In this document: piece after piece, positions 17,911-27,628 of the stretch | Layout of the letters: each line of letters opens with the position of its first letter | How positions within the stretch are numbered: position 1 is the stretch's first letter | Assembly (NCBI RefSeq): GCF_001746415.1 | Contig: NZ_MEHJ01000001.1 | Span: 2,233,001 to 2,297,000, forward strand | From: Streptomyces agglomeratus | Lineage (GTDB): Bacteria > Actinomycetota > Actinomycetes > Streptomycetales > Streptomycetaceae | Length of the DNA stretch: 64,000 nucleotides | Direction of reading: 5' to 3' | Made by a program: the position numbers and the translations under genes | The notes under the pieces: generated by a model | Told to the model about the DNA's origin: nothing | Seen by the model: the letters and a program-made list of their open reading frames with translations, nothing else | Database searches by the model: none

Positions 17911-19329
17911 TCAGTTCGACAGCCCGGTCGGCTGCCGGTGGTACGAAGAGCGCTCGGCGGCGGACAGCGCGTCGGCCAGACGGTCGAGAACCGCCGTGGC
18001 CTGTTCATCGGTGAGAGTGAGAGGAGGCAGTAGCCGTACGACGCCCGAATGGCGGCCGCCCAGTTCGACGATGAGCCCGCGCTCCAGGCACTCCTGCTGG
18101 ACGGCGGCGGCCAGTGCGGGCGCCGCCGGGGGGACGCCCGTGGACGTACCGCTTCCGGAGCCGGAGCGGCCGGAGCCGCCTGTGGCGCGGTCCGCGTCGG
18201 GGTCGACGAGTTCGACGCCGATCATCAGCCCCCGGCCGCGTACGTTCCCGATGCACGGGTGATCGGCGGCCAGGCCCTGCAACTGGCCCATCATGCGTGC
18301 GCCGAGCACACCGGCGCGCTCGGCGAGCCGGTTCTCGCGTACGTACGCCAAGGTGGCGGCGCCGGCGGCCATGGCGAGCTGGTTACCGCGGAACGTTCCG
18401 GCGTGCGCGCCGGGCTCCCAGGCGTCGAGGTCGGCCCGGTAGACCACCACGGCCAGCGGGAGGCTGCCGCCGATGGCCTTCGACAGCACCATCACGTCGG
18501 GCACGATGCCGCTGTGTTCGACCGCCCAGAACGTGCCGGTCCTGCCGACTCCGGTCTGCACCTCGTCGGCGATCAGCGGAATCGAACGGTCCGCCGTGAT
18601 CCGGCGCATCCGCCGCATCCATTCGTCGGGTGCGGGGATCACCCCGCCCTCCCCCTGCACCGGTTCGAGGATCATGCCGGCCGGGGTGGCCACCCCGCTC
18701 TTGGGGTCGTCGAGGAGGTTCTCGGTCCAGCGGGCGGAGAGCTCGGCGCCGCGTTCGCCGCCGACCCCGAACGGGCAGCGGTAGTCGTACGGATAGGGCA
18801 GGCGGGTCACCCCCCGTACGTCCCGGGCGCCGCCCGAGGCGTCGAGAGCGCCTGCCGTCATGCCGTGGTACGCCCCGGTGAAGGCCAGCAGCCCGCTGCG
18901 CCCGGTGGCGGTGCGTACGAGCTTGAGCGCGGCCTCGACCGCGTCCGTACCCGCGGGGCCGCAGAACTGCACCCGCGCGTTGTCGGCGAGCCCGCGCGGC
19001 AGCGTCGCGAACAGCTCAGTGGTGAACGCGTCCTTGACGGGGGTGGCCAGGTCCAGCACATGGAGCGGCGCACCCGAGTCGAGGACCCTCTTGATGGCTT
19101 CCAGGACCACGGGGTGGTTGTGACCCAGTGCCAGGGTCCCGGCGCCCGAGAGGCAGTCGAGATAGCGCCGCCCGTCCGCGCCCTCGATCGTCAGCCCCCG
19201 GGCCCGTACGGGAACGATGGGCAGCGACCGCGCGTAGGTGCGGGCGGAGGATTCGCGCAGCGACTGGCGGCGCAGGATCCCCTCGTGCGCGGCGGTCAGT
19301 ACCGCAGCGGCAGGTTCGGTCACGGCCAC
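17911..19329 (-). CDS. Diaminobutyrate--2-oxoglutarate aminotransferase family
   Basis: Class III PLP-dependent aminotransferase of 472 residues, closest in pattern to the siderophore-type enzymes (RhbA/Dat) that make L-2,4-diaminobutyrate from aspartate semialdehyde. FCGPAGTDAVEAALKLVRTA near 124-143 and TGAYHGMTAGALDASG near 155 form the cofactor pocket, LIADEVQTGVGRTGTFWA near 251 carries the PLP-binding Asp, and VLSKAIGGSLPL near 282 the Schiff-base Lys. A Ser/Gly-rich insert occurs near residue 385-400. First gene of the four-gene NIS operon. No DABA decarboxylase follows, unlike rhizobactin or acinetoferrin clusters, so ectoine- or DABA-related roles remain possible. Confidence 0.9.
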   Translation of the reverse strand: MAVTEPAAAVLTAAHEGILRRQSLRESSARTYARSLPIVPVRARGLTIEGADGRRYLDCLSGAGTLALGHNHPVVLEAIKRVLDSGAPLHVLDLATPVKDAFTTELFATLPRGLADNARVQFCGPAGTDAVEAALKLVRTATGRSGLLAFTGAYHGMTAGALDASGGARDVRGVTRLPYPYDYRCPFGVGGERGAELSARWTENLLDDPKSGVATPAGMILEPVQGEGGVIPAPDEWMRRMRRITADRSIPLIADEVQTGVGRTGTFWAVEHSGIVPDVMVLSKAIGGSLPLAVVVYRADLDAWEPGAHAGTFRGNQLAMAAGAATLAYVRENRLAERAGVLGARMMGQLQGLAADHPCIGNVRGRGLMIGVELVDPDADRATGGSGRSGSGSGTSTGVPPAAPALAAAVQQECLERGLIVELGGRHSGVVRLLPPLTLTDEQATAVLDRLADALSAAERSSYHRQPTGLSN

Positions 19330-19652
19330 GTCTGTTGGTCCTCCCGCGGTGAAGCTTCCGTCGCTCGCAGATTGTCTGTACGTCCGTGCCCGCCAGAGCC
19401 GAACGCCGACCCTGCGTCCCCCGTACGTACCAACGACGGTGGCGGCGGAGGATCACGGGCAATAAGAAGATCCTTACGTCTGGGGAACCGCGCCCCTGCC
19501 GCGTGCCGTCCCCATCGGCACCGGCATAGTGGGGACCGCGTTCCGGCCCGGAACTCCGTGGCCGGGGTGCGCGATGTACGTAACGCGCACAGAGTTCGCA
19601 GAGTTCGCAGAGTTCGGTGAAGAAGATTTCGAAGTCCCAGGGGGATCAACAC
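19330..19652. other. Divergent promoter region, siderophore operon / serine protease
   Basis: Gap of 323 bp between two divergent genes. I looked for an iron box of the DmdR/IdeR type (TTAGGTTAGGCTAACCTAA-like) and found none; the only short symmetric element is around TAAGAAGATCCTTA near 19463-19476. A 9-bp unit gttcgcaga is repeated near 19592-19610 (agttcgcagagttcgcagag), just before the protease gene. Confidence 0.45.
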
Positions 19653-20876
19653 ATGCGACCCATTCGCCCGACCATCGCAGCACGTGGCGGGAGGAGCGCG
19701 CGTCGCCGAACCTCCCCCGCACTCGCCGCTGTCGGCCTCGCCGCGGCCCTCGCGCTGACCGCCACCGCCTGCGGTCCAGGCGAGGACAACGCGGGCGGCG
19801 AGCCGAGCGCCTCCGCCGGCCAGGCCACCGACGGAAAGATCGTCATCCCCGACGACCTGAAGGACCGGCTCAAGGAACACGGCGTCGACCTGGACAAGTG
19901 GAAGGGCGGCGCCTGGAAGGACTGGAGCCGGGACGACTGGCTCCGCGAGGCCGAGGACTACATCAACCCGATCATCGAGGACCTGTGGAACCCGGACCGC
20001 ATGCGGGACGCCGAACAGCCCGACAGGCCGGTGGACAACGACATCTCCGGCGACGAGGGTGTCACCGACCCGACGCCCGCGCCCGTTCAGGCGCTGCCGG
20101 TGAAGACCCCGTACACGGCGAGCACCCCCGAGTCGGGGAAGCTCTTCTTCGACGGGCCCGAGGGCTCGATGGTCTGCTCGGCGACCGTCATCAAGGATGC
20201 GGCGCACCCCGGCAAGTCCAACATGATCTGGACAGCCGGCCACTGTGTGCACGCCGGCAAGAAGGGCGGCTGGTACCGCAACATCGCCTTCGTCCCGTCG
20301 TACAACGACACCGGCAAGTCCGCCGCTGAGCTCGACGCCGCGCCGAAGAACGAGAAGGAAATCGCTCCGCACGGCGTGTGGTGGGGCGACTGGGCGCAGA
20401 CGTCCACGCAGTGGATCGCCCAGGGCGGCCCGACCGGTGGTGAAGGCGCTCCGTACGACTTCGCGGTGCTGCACGTCACGCCCGAGAAGGGAAGCGGCAA
20501 GTCCCTCGAGGAGACGGTCGGTTCGGCCCTTCCGGTGGAGTTCGACGCACCGGCCACACCCGAGATCGCGAGCATGACGGCGACCGGCTATCCCGCCGCT
20601 CCGCCGTTCGACGGCCAGAAGCAGTTGCAGTGCGCCGACAAGCCCGGGCGCCTTTCCATCCAGGCCGGCGACCCGACGATGTACCGCATCGGCTGCACGA
20701 TGACCGGTGGCTCCTCCGGCGGCGGCTGGACGGCGACCGGCCGGGACGGCAAGCCCGCGCTGGTCTCCAACACCTCGATCGGACCGGTGACGGCCGGCTG
20801 GCTCGCCGGTCCGCGCCTGGGCAAGGAAGCCAAGTCGATCTACGACACCGTGAGCGGGAAGTTCGCCGGCCAGTAG
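19653..20876 (+). CDS. Secreted lipoprotein serine protease (trypsin-like)
   Basis: A 407-residue exported protein with the trypsin-fold catalytic triad: His in WTAGHCVHAG (~residue 202), Asp in APYDFAVLHV (~268) and Ser in MTGGSSGGGW (~357). The N terminus is a long Arg-rich lipoprotein signal ending LTATAC near residue 46, then a Gly/Ser spacer and an acidic helical region of about 100 residues before the protease domain. ATG 19653 was chosen because AGGGGG precedes it by about 9 bp; an upstream in-frame start adds a non-signal-like extension. Membrane-anchored extracellular protease by inference; substrate unknown. Confidence 0.88.
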   Translation: MRPIRPTIAARGGRSARRRTSPALAAVGLAAALALTATACGPGEDNAGGEPSASAGQATDGKIVIPDDLKDRLKEHGVDLDKWKGGAWKDWSRDDWLREAEDYINPIIEDLWNPDRMRDAEQPDRPVDNDISGDEGVTDPTPAPVQALPVKTPYTASTPESGKLFFDGPEGSMVCSATVIKDAAHPGKSNMIWTAGHCVHAGKKGGWYRNIAFVPSYNDTGKSAAELDAAPKNEKEIAPHGVWWGDWAQTSTQWIAQGGPTGGEGAPYDFAVLHVTPEKGSGKSLEETVGSALPVEFDAPATPEIASMTATGYPAAPPFDGQKQLQCADKPGRLSIQAGDPTMYRIGCTMTGGSSGGGWTATGRDGKPALVSNTSIGPVTAGWLAGPRLGKEAKSIYDTVSGKFAGQ

Positions 20877-20909
20877 CGCCGCGGAGCGTCACGCCGGAAC
20901 ATCGAACAG

Positions 20910-20952
20910 CCCGAAGGCCCGCCCCCTCGTCGTGAGAGGGCGGGCCTTCGGG
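20910..20952 (+). terminator. Bidirectional terminator, serine protease / hflX
   Basis: A 19-bp inverted repeat with one mismatch (arms 20910-20928 and 20934-20952, loop of 5) lies between convergent genes. One of the strongest hairpins in the window. Confidence 0.85.
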
Positions 20953-20989
20953 TTTCGCTCTGTGGGGTGCGCCCGGGGGTGTGGCCCGG

Positions 20990-22492
20990 TCAGCGAGTCG
21001 CCGCCGGCACGTACGGCGCGAGGTCCGCCGCCAGCTCCTCGTGCACCCGCACCTTGATCAGCGTGCCGTCACCGGTGTGCTCCTCGGAGATCACTTCCCC
21101 CTCGGCGTGTGCCCGCGAGATCAGCCCGCCGTGCGTGTACGGCACGAGAGCCTCGATCTCGACCTCGGGCCGGGGCAGCTCCGAGTCGATCAGCGCCAGC
21201 AGCTCCGCCATGCCCGCGCCCGTACGGGCCGACACGGCGATGGCGTGACGCTCGATCCGCAGCAGTCGCTGGAGGACGACCGGGTCCGCGGCGTCCGCCT
21301 TGTTGATCACCACGATCTCGGGCACGTTCAGCGCGCCGACGTCACGGATCACTTCGCGTACGGCCGCCAGCTGCTCCTCCGGCGCCGGGTGCGAACCGTC
21401 CACCACGTGCAGGATCAGGTCGGAGTCGCCGACCTCTTCCATCGTGGAGCGGAACGCCTCGACGAGGTGGTGCGGCAGATGCCGTACGAAGCCGACCGTG
21501 TCGGCGAGGGTGTAGACCCGGCCGGTCGGCGTCTCGGCCCGGCGCACAGTCGGGTCGAGGGTGGCGAACAGCGCGTTCTCCACCAGCACGCCCGCGCCGG
21601 TGAGGCGGTTGAGCAGCGAGGACTTGCCGGCGTTGGTGTACCCGGCGATCGCGACGGAGGGCACCTTGTTGCGCTTGCGTTCCTGGCGCTTGATGTCGCG
21701 GCCGGTCTTCATCTCCGCGATCTCCCGGCGCATCTTCGCCATCTTCTCGCGGATCCTGCGCCGGTCGGTCTCGATCTTGGTCTCACCGGGGCCGCGGGTG
21801 GCCATACCGCCGCCACCGCCGGAACCGGCGCCGCCCATCTGCCGGGACAGCGACTGACCCCAGCCGCGCAGCCGGGGCAGCATGTACTGCATCTGCGCGA
21901 GCGCGACCTGGGCCTTGCCCTCGCGGGACTTGGCGTGCTGGGCGAAGATGTCGAGGATCAGGGCGGTCCGGTCGACCACCTTGACCTTGACGACGTCTTC
22001 GAGATGGATGAGCTGGCCGGGGCTGAGCTCACCGTCGCAGACGACGGTGTCGGCACCGGTCTCGATCACGATGTCGCGCAGCTCGATCGCCTTGCCCGAG
22101 CCGATGTACGTGGCCGGGTCCGGCTTGTCACGACGCTGTACGACACCGTCGAGCACCAGGGCGCCGGCGGTCTCCGCCAGAGCCGCCAGCTCCGCCAGCG
22201 AGTTCTCGGCGTCGAGCACGGTTCCGGAGGTCCAGACACCGACCAGCACGACACGCTCCAGGCGCAGCTGCCGGTACTCGACCTCGGTTACGTCTTCGAG
22301 CTCGGTGGAGAGGCCGGCCACCCGTCGCAGCGCGGCGCGGTCGGAGCGATCGAACTGGTCGCCGTCCCGCTCCCCGTCGACTTCGTAGCTCCAGGCGACG
22401 TCCTCTTCCATCAGGGCATCGGCCCGAAGGCTCTCGGTCACGTTCTCCGTGAAGCTCTGTGCGTCATTGGAAGCGGAAGAAGAGGAGGTCAT
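20990..22492 (-). CDS. hflX: GTPase HflX
   Basis: Ribosome-associated GTPase that splits stalled or heat-damaged ribosomes. The 500-residue protein has the N-terminal HflX domain (GVVQRRDKPDPATYIGSGK near 116-134), the coiled-coil linker GETKIETDRRRIREKM near 236-251, and the G domain with G1 AGYTNAGKSS at 283-292, G3 DTVGFVRHLP near 331 and G4 NKAD near 391. A Gly-rich loop (GGAGSGGGGG, 220-229) precedes the coiled coil, common in actinobacteria. The first ~50 residues are a Ser/acidic extension. ATG at 22492 follows AAGGATCC-type sequence. Transcribed alone, convergent with the protease. Confidence 0.96.
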   Translation of the reverse strand: MTSSSSASNDAQSFTENVTESLRADALMEEDVAWSYEVDGERDGDQFDRSDRAALRRVAGLSTELEDVTEVEYRQLRLERVVLVGVWTSGTVLDAENSLAELAALAETAGALVLDGVVQRRDKPDPATYIGSGKAIELRDIVIETGADTVVCDGELSPGQLIHLEDVVKVKVVDRTALILDIFAQHAKSREGKAQVALAQMQYMLPRLRGWGQSLSRQMGGAGSGGGGGMATRGPGETKIETDRRRIREKMAKMRREIAEMKTGRDIKRQERKRNKVPSVAIAGYTNAGKSSLLNRLTGAGVLVENALFATLDPTVRRAETPTGRVYTLADTVGFVRHLPHHLVEAFRSTMEEVGDSDLILHVVDGSHPAPEEQLAAVREVIRDVGALNVPEIVVINKADAADPVVLQRLLRIERHAIAVSARTGAGMAELLALIDSELPRPEVEIEALVPYTHGGLISRAHAEGEVISEEHTGDGTLIKVRVHEELAADLAPYVPAATR

Positions 22493-22750
22493 TGGATCCT
22501 TACGTCGAAAGAAAGTCGGTTACATCGGTCACAACGCGTGACATGGCCGGAAGATTCCCGCAGTGTCCGGAGTCCCCCGTCCCGGCAGCGCCGCCGACCC
22601 GTTGATAGTGGCACGCCGCTCCCCGGGCCGTCACTCCGGTTTATGCCCGCTTCCGGTGCCGCCGCACCTTCCGTCCCCCGGGGCCCCTGCGGCCGGCCCC
22701 ACGGCCCGCCACGTGGCTCTCCTTCTTCCCCGGCGGCCTCGCCCTCCGCC
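22493..22750. other. Intergenic stretch upstream of hflX
   Basis: 258 bp between hflX and the M1 peptidase gene, both minus strand. It should contain the hflX promoter. No gene or RNA recognised. Confidence 0.4.
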
Positions 22751-24253
22751 TCACTTACCGGCCGGCTTGCCCGCCGACTTGCCGGCCGACTTGCCGGCGC
22801 CCTCGGTGCGCCAGTCCGGGTGCCCGGGCATCGCCGGTGTCTTCTTCCCGTACAGCCACTCCTTGAAGAAGGCGGACAGGTCCCGCCCGGCGATCTCCGA
22901 GGCGAGGTGGGTGAAGTCTCCGGTCGTCGCACTCGTGTCCCGGTGCTCGCTGACCCACCGCCGCTCCAGCTGACCGAAGGCGTCCTTCCCGATCTCCTGG
23001 CGCAGGGCGTAGAGCACCAGCGCACTGCCGTCGTAGACAACCGGCCTGAAGAGGCTGATCTTCTTCCCCGGTGCGGGACTCCGGGGGGCCGCGGGCGGAC
23101 CGCCCTGCGCCCGCCACGCGTCCGACTGGGTGTACGCCTGGCGCATCCTCGCCTCCAGCGGGCGCTTCGCGTGGTCCTCGGCGTACTTGGCCTCGTACCA
23201 GGTGGCGTGCCCCTCGTTGAGCCACAGGTCCGACCAGGAGCGCGGCGAGACGCTGTCGCCGAACCACTGGTGCGCCAGTTCGTGCACCATGATCGATTCG
23301 ACGTACCAGGCGGGCAGCTCGGAGCGCGTGAAGAGCGCGCGCTCGAACAGCGACAGCGTCTGCGTCTCCAGCTCGAATCCCGTCTCCGCGTCGGCGACGA
23401 GCAGCCCGTACGTCTCGAGCGGATAGCGGCCGACCTGCCGCTCCATCCACTCGATCTGCCCGGGCGTCTTCTTGAGCCACGGTTCGAGCCGCGCGCGGTC
23501 GGCGGTGGGCACGACGTCACGCAGGGGAAGGCCGTTCGGCCCCTGCCGACGCACCACGGTCGACCGGCCGACGGAGACCTGGGCGAGCTCGGTCGCCATG
23601 GGGTGCGTGGTGCGGAACGCCCGGGTCGCGCCGCCGCCGGCCGCCTTCTCCGCCTCTCCCACGGACAGTCCGTTGGCGACGGCCGTCATGCCCTTCGGCA
23701 CGGTGACACGGAAGGTGAAGAATGCCTTGTCGGCGGGGTGGTCGTTGCACGGGAACACCCGGTGCGCCGCGTCGGCCTGGTTGGCCATGGCGAGGCCGTC
23801 GCGCGTACGCACCCAGCCGCCGTCCGGCCCCTCCTTCGGGCTCGGGTCGCTGGTGTGCCGGACCGTGATCCGCAGCGGCCAGCCCTCGTGCACCGGTTCC
23901 TCGGGCGTGACGACCAGGTCCTCCCCCGCCGTCGCGAACGCCGCACGCCCGCCGTTCACCTCGACCGACTCGACGGTCCCCCGCGAGAAGTCGAGGTTGA
24001 CGCGGTCGAGCCGTTCGGTGGCCACCGCGTCGATCTTCGTGACCGCGTCCAAGGGCTTGCTGTTGCTTCCGCTGTACGTGAAGGAGATGTCGTACTTGCG
24101 GACGTCGTATCCGGGGTTTCCCAGATGTGGGAAGAGCGGATCGCCGATGCCGAGGGCGACGGGGGGCGCGGGAGCGGGCACGGTCGCGGCGACGAGGGTG
24201 GCCGATGCGGCGGCCAGCAGGGCGGCACGCAGGCGCCGGGAGGTGAGCAGCAT
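22751..24253 (-). CDS. Exported M1-family metallopeptidase
   Basis: Zinc aminopeptidase-type protein of 500 residues. The HELAH zinc motif is at 324-328 and the third ligand Glu at 347 in NEGHATW, exactly 18 residues after the second His. The usual Tyr is likely in VVYDGSALVLYAL near 405. Residues 1-24 (RRLRAALLAAASATLVAATVP) look like a Sec signal peptide, so the enzyme probably acts outside the cell. The exopeptidase GxMEN motif is not obvious; TGFELETQTL at 291-300 occupies its place with Glu296. The C terminus ends in a GKSAGKSAGKPAGK repeat that could bind cell-wall polymer. Confidence 0.92.
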   Translation of the reverse strand: MLLTSRRLRAALLAAASATLVAATVPAPAPPVALGIGDPLFPHLGNPGYDVRKYDISFTYSGSNSKPLDAVTKIDAVATERLDRVNLDFSRGTVESVEVNGGRAAFATAGEDLVVTPEEPVHEGWPLRITVRHTSDPSPKEGPDGGWVRTRDGLAMANQADAAHRVFPCNDHPADKAFFTFRVTVPKGMTAVANGLSVGEAEKAAGGGATRAFRTTHPMATELAQVSVGRSTVVRRQGPNGLPLRDVVPTADRARLEPWLKKTPGQIEWMERQVGRYPLETYGLLVADAETGFELETQTLSLFERALFTRSELPAWYVESIMVHELAHQWFGDSVSPRSWSDLWLNEGHATWYEAKYAEDHAKRPLEARMRQAYTQSDAWRAQGGPPAAPRSPAPGKKISLFRPVVYDGSALVLYALRQEIGKDAFGQLERRWVSEHRDTSATTGDFTHLASEIAGRDLSAFFKEWLYGKKTPAMPGHPDWRTEGAGKSAGKSAGKPAGK

Positions 24254-24330
24254 GATCTACCGCTACCAGCGCGTGCCGTGGCCGCCGGGACGGCACGCGA
24301 AGCCCCCACTCGAAAGAGCGCCGTGTTCGA

Positions 24331-26450
24331 TCAGGCGGGCGCGGGATGCTGGGCGCGGCTCACGTCGTACACGCCGGGCACCTCGCGCATCGCGCGCATG
24401 AGCGCCGGGAGCCCGGCGGCGTCGGGGAGCTGGAGCGTGTACGTATGCCGTACGCGCTGCTCGCTCGGCGGTTCCACGGTGGCCGAGACGACCGCCGCGC
24501 CCGCGGTGGCGATGGCTTCGGTGAGGTCCGCGAGGAGCCGGGGCCGGCCGAACGACTCGGCGACGAGGGTGACGCGGCAGTCGCCCGTGGCCAGCCACCG
24601 CACCCCCACCGGCTCCCGCCCGCGCGCCCGCATCCGTCCCACGGCGGGGCACTCCTCGCGGTGCACGGTGACGGCGCCGCCCCGCACGGCGAAGCCGGTG
24701 ACGGTGTCCGGCGGTACAGGCGTACAGCAGCCGGCCAGCCGTACGGTCGCGTCCGGCAGGTCCACGACTGCGTTCTCGGCGACGCGGCGCACCAGGGAGT
24801 CGATGCCGGGCGCCGCCGAGGCGGCCCCACCCCGGCTCTGGGCTCCGGCGGGCGGCCACCGGCCCCCGCGACGGCCGCCTCGTCCTGCGGGTGGGCGGAG
24901 AGCCAGCGCGTGATGGCGATGCGCGCGGCGGCCGTACGAGCGTGGTCGAGCCACCCGGGCAGTGGTCCCGAGCCGATGTCGTGGGCGAGGAGCAACTGCA
25001 CCGTGTCGCCGTCGCCGAGCACCGTACTGAGCGTCGCCAGGCGGCCGTTGACGCGCGCGCCGATACAGCGGTGCGCCGCCTCGCCGTACTGCGCGTACGC
25101 GGCGTCCACGCAGCTCGCACCGGCCGGCAGCCCCAGCGTGCCGCCGTCCGAGCGGAACACGGTGATCTCCCGGTCCTCGGCGAGATCCGCGCGCAGCGAC
25201 GTCCAGAAGGTGTCGGGGTCGGGTGTGGACTCCTGCCACTCCAGCAGCCGGGAGAGCCAGCCGGGCCTGGTCGGGTCGGCGCGCTCGCCCTCGACGGCCG
25301 CCTCGGCGCCGTCGGTCGGTGTGTACGGGTTGCCCAGGGCGACGACACCCGCCTCCGCCACCTTGTGCATCTGGTGCGTACGGATGAGGATTTCGGCCAC
25401 TTCACCGTCCGGACTCGCGACGGCCGTGTGCAGCGACTGGTAGAGGTTGAACTTGGGCGCCGCGATGAAGTCCTTGAACTCGGAGATCACCGGGGTGAAG
25501 CAGGTGTGCAGTTCGCCCAGTACGCCGTAGCAGTCCGCGTCCTCCGCCACGAGCACCAGCAGCCGCCCGAAGTCGGTGCCGCGCAGTTCGCCGCGTTTGA
25601 GCCTGACCCGGTGGACGGAGACGAAGTGCCGTGGTCTGACGAGGACTTCGGCGGCGATACCGGCCTCCCGCAGCACCTTCCTGACCTCGTCCGCGATGAC
25701 GTGCAGGGGGTCGCCCGCGCTCGCGTCGGCGGCGATCAGGGCGCGCGTGCGCTCGTACTCCTCGGGGTGGAGGATCGCGAAGACGAGGTCCTCCAGCTCG
25801 GTCTTGAGCGCCTGTACGCCGAGCCGTTCGGCGAGCGGGATCAGGACGTCGCGGGTGACCCTGGCGATGCGGGCCTGCTTCTCGGGACGCATCACGGTGA
25901 GGGTGCGCATGTTGTGCAGCCGGTCCGCGAGTTTGATCGACATGACGCGGACGTCGTTTCCGGTGGCGACGAGCATCTTGCGGAAGGTCTCGGGTTCGGC
26001 AGCGGCTCCGTAGTCGACCTTCTCCAGTTTCGTCACCCCGTCGACGAGGAAGCAGACCTCCTCGCCGAACTCCGCACGCACCTGTTCGAGCGTCACATCG
26101 GTGTCCTCGACGGTGTCGTGCAGGAGCGCCGCGGTCAATGTCGTGGTCTCGGCCCCCAGTTCGGCGAGGATCAGCGTCACGGCCAGCGGATGCGTGATGT
26201 ACGGCTCGCCGCTCTTGCGCATCTGGCCGCGGTGGGACGACTCGGCCAGTACGTACGCCCTGTGCAGGATGGAGAGGTCCGCGTCGGGGTGGTGGGCGCG
26301 GTGGGCGTCCGCGACGTGGCCGATCGCGTCGGGCAGCCGGTCGCGCGACGTCGGACCGAGCAGGGCGACCCGGCCGATCCTGCGGAGATCGAGCCTGGTG
26401 CGGCCACGCCTGCGACTGGTGGCGCCTGGGTTGGCGGCCTCTGCACTCAT
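24331..26450 (-). pseudogene. rshA: RshA-type (p)ppGpp synthetase/hydrolase, frameshifted in this sequence
   Basis: RelA/SpoT-homologue controlling the stringent response. The N-terminal frame encodes the HD hydrolase domain (HPLAVTLILAELG, then LLHDTVED with HD at 111-112), the synthetase domain (DCYGVLGELHTCF, FKDFIAAPKFNLYQSLHT, EILIRT) and a TGS domain. Near residue 525 the frame is lost; the C-terminal ACT domain (VTLVAESFGRPRLLADLTEAI) continues in the -1 frame to 24331. One inserted base in the GGGGG run (24863-24867 on the plus strand) restores a 706-residue protein. From position next to hflX I equate it with S. coelicolor rshA, not relA. The ATG at 26450 opens MSAEAANPG. Real mutation or sequence error cannot be told apart here. 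Confidence 0.85.
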
Positions 26451-26688
26451 GGGCACCTCCGGCAACGTCGACCGGCGGTGGACGGGTGGACCCACGTCCC
26501 GGCCGGTGCTTGATGCTACCGAGCCCACCACGCCTCGCAGTCCCGCTCTCGCTCAGCGTGAACCGGATCACCCATTCGAGCGAAGTCCCGTACGGCACCC
26601 GTTTCCTGTTGCTCGCAGGGGCCGTACGGGTCCAGCGGTACGGGTCTCCGCGCTTCCCGTGGCTGTGCGCGCCGGGGGCGACGAGGTG
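26451..26688. other. Gap between dapF and rshA
   Basis: 238 bp holding the rshA promoter region. The inverted repeat CCCGTACGGC / GCCGTACGGG (26587-26596 and 26621-26630) has a 24-nt loop and may terminate dapF or sit in the rshA leader; evidence is weak. Confidence 0.35.
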
Positions 26689-27594
26689 CTACTGGCCCGG
26701 AGCCGTCCATTCGGCGTCGATGGTGCCCTCCGCGACGATCACTGCGGGCCCAGTCATCTCGACGGAGCCGTCGGGCCGCTCGGTGATTACCAGGCGCCCG
26801 CCGGGAAGGTCCACGGTGTACGCCACGGGCTCACCGGTGACTGCGGGGTCGGCGCCGTCCCTGCGGGCGGCGGCGACGGCCACGGCGCAGGCACCCGTAC
26901 CGCAGGAACGGGTCTCCCCGGAGCCGCGCTCGTGCACGCGCATCGCGACGTGGCGCGGTCCGCGGTCGACGACGAACTCGACGTTGACGCCGTCCGGGTA
27001 CGCGGAGGCGGGGCTGAAGGGCGGGGCGGTGAGAAGATCACCGGCATGCTCCAGGTCGTCGACGAAGGCGACGGCGTGCGGATTGCCCATGTTCACGTTG
27101 CGGGCGGGCCACTCCCGGGACCCCACGGAGACCTTGACGTCGCCCCCGGGGAGGACGGCCCGGCCCATGGAGACGGTGATGTCGCCGGTGTCGCCGCCGG
27201 ACTCCGCCTTGGCGATGTGCACCCGCTTGACGCCGCCACGGGTGGCGACGGCCAGGTCGCCCTCGCCGACGAGGCCCGCGCGCTGAAGGTAGCGGGCGAA
27301 GACGCGGACGCCGTTGCCGCACATCTCGGCGATCGAACCGTCCGCGTTGCGGTAATCCATGAACCACTCGGCCACGTCGGCCATCGGCCGCGCCTCGGGG
27401 TGCGCAGCGGACCGTACGACGTGGAGCACGCCGTCGCCGCCGATGCCGGCCCTGCGGTCGCAGAGCCGCGCGACGAGGGACGCGGGCAGGTCGACGGTGT
27501 TGTCCGGGTCGGGAACGATCACGAAGTCGTTCTCGGTCCCGTGGCCCTTGAGGAAGGCGATCGGCGAGGTGTTCACGGCGTCAGAAGTGCTCAC
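26689..27594 (-). CDS. dapF: Diaminopimelate epimerase
   Basis: Interconverts LL- and meso-diaminopimelate in lysine and peptidoglycan synthesis without a cofactor. The two catalytic cysteines are Cys92 in EMCGNGVRVFARYL and Cys231 in GETRSCGTGACA, and the opening FLKGHGTENDFV is typical. 301 residues, GTG start at 27594. Streptomyces uses LL-DAP in its wall, so the enzyme feeds meso-DAP to lysine. It is followed upstream by a small membrane protein gene and miaA on the same strand, a conserved block. Confidence 0.97.
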   Translation of the reverse strand: MSTSDAVNTSPIAFLKGHGTENDFVIVPDPDNTVDLPASLVARLCDRRAGIGGDGVLHVVRSAAHPEARPMADVAEWFMDYRNADGSIAEMCGNGVRVFARYLQRAGLVGEGDLAVATRGGVKRVHIAKAESGGDTGDITVSMGRAVLPGGDVKVSVGSREWPARNVNMGNPHAVAFVDDLEHAGDLLTAPPFSPASAYPDGVNVEFVVDRGPRHVAMRVHERGSGETRSCGTGACAVAVAAARRDGADPAVTGEPVAYTVDLPGGRLVITERPDGSVEMTGPAVIVAEGTIDAEWTAPGQ

Positions 27595-27628
27595 GGCGTC
27601 AATCGTACGGGCCGGGTACGACAGGCGG

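Noticed and set aside
19330..19652. Iron box for the siderophore operon
   Set aside because: No 19-bp TTAGG...CCTAA palindrome was found; the short TAAG/CTTA symmetry is too weak to call.
24785..24870. Programmed -1 ribosomal frameshift in rshA
   Set aside because: The G run is not a classical X-XXY-YYZ slippery site in the incoming frame and no pseudoknot is obvious; relatives are not known to me to frameshift here. A plain indel is simpler.
20981..24913. A 1310-codon plus-strand open frame
   Set aside because: It lies antisense to hflX and the M1 peptidase. Long antisense frames arise from the GC-rich codon pattern, and its sequence has no family motifs.
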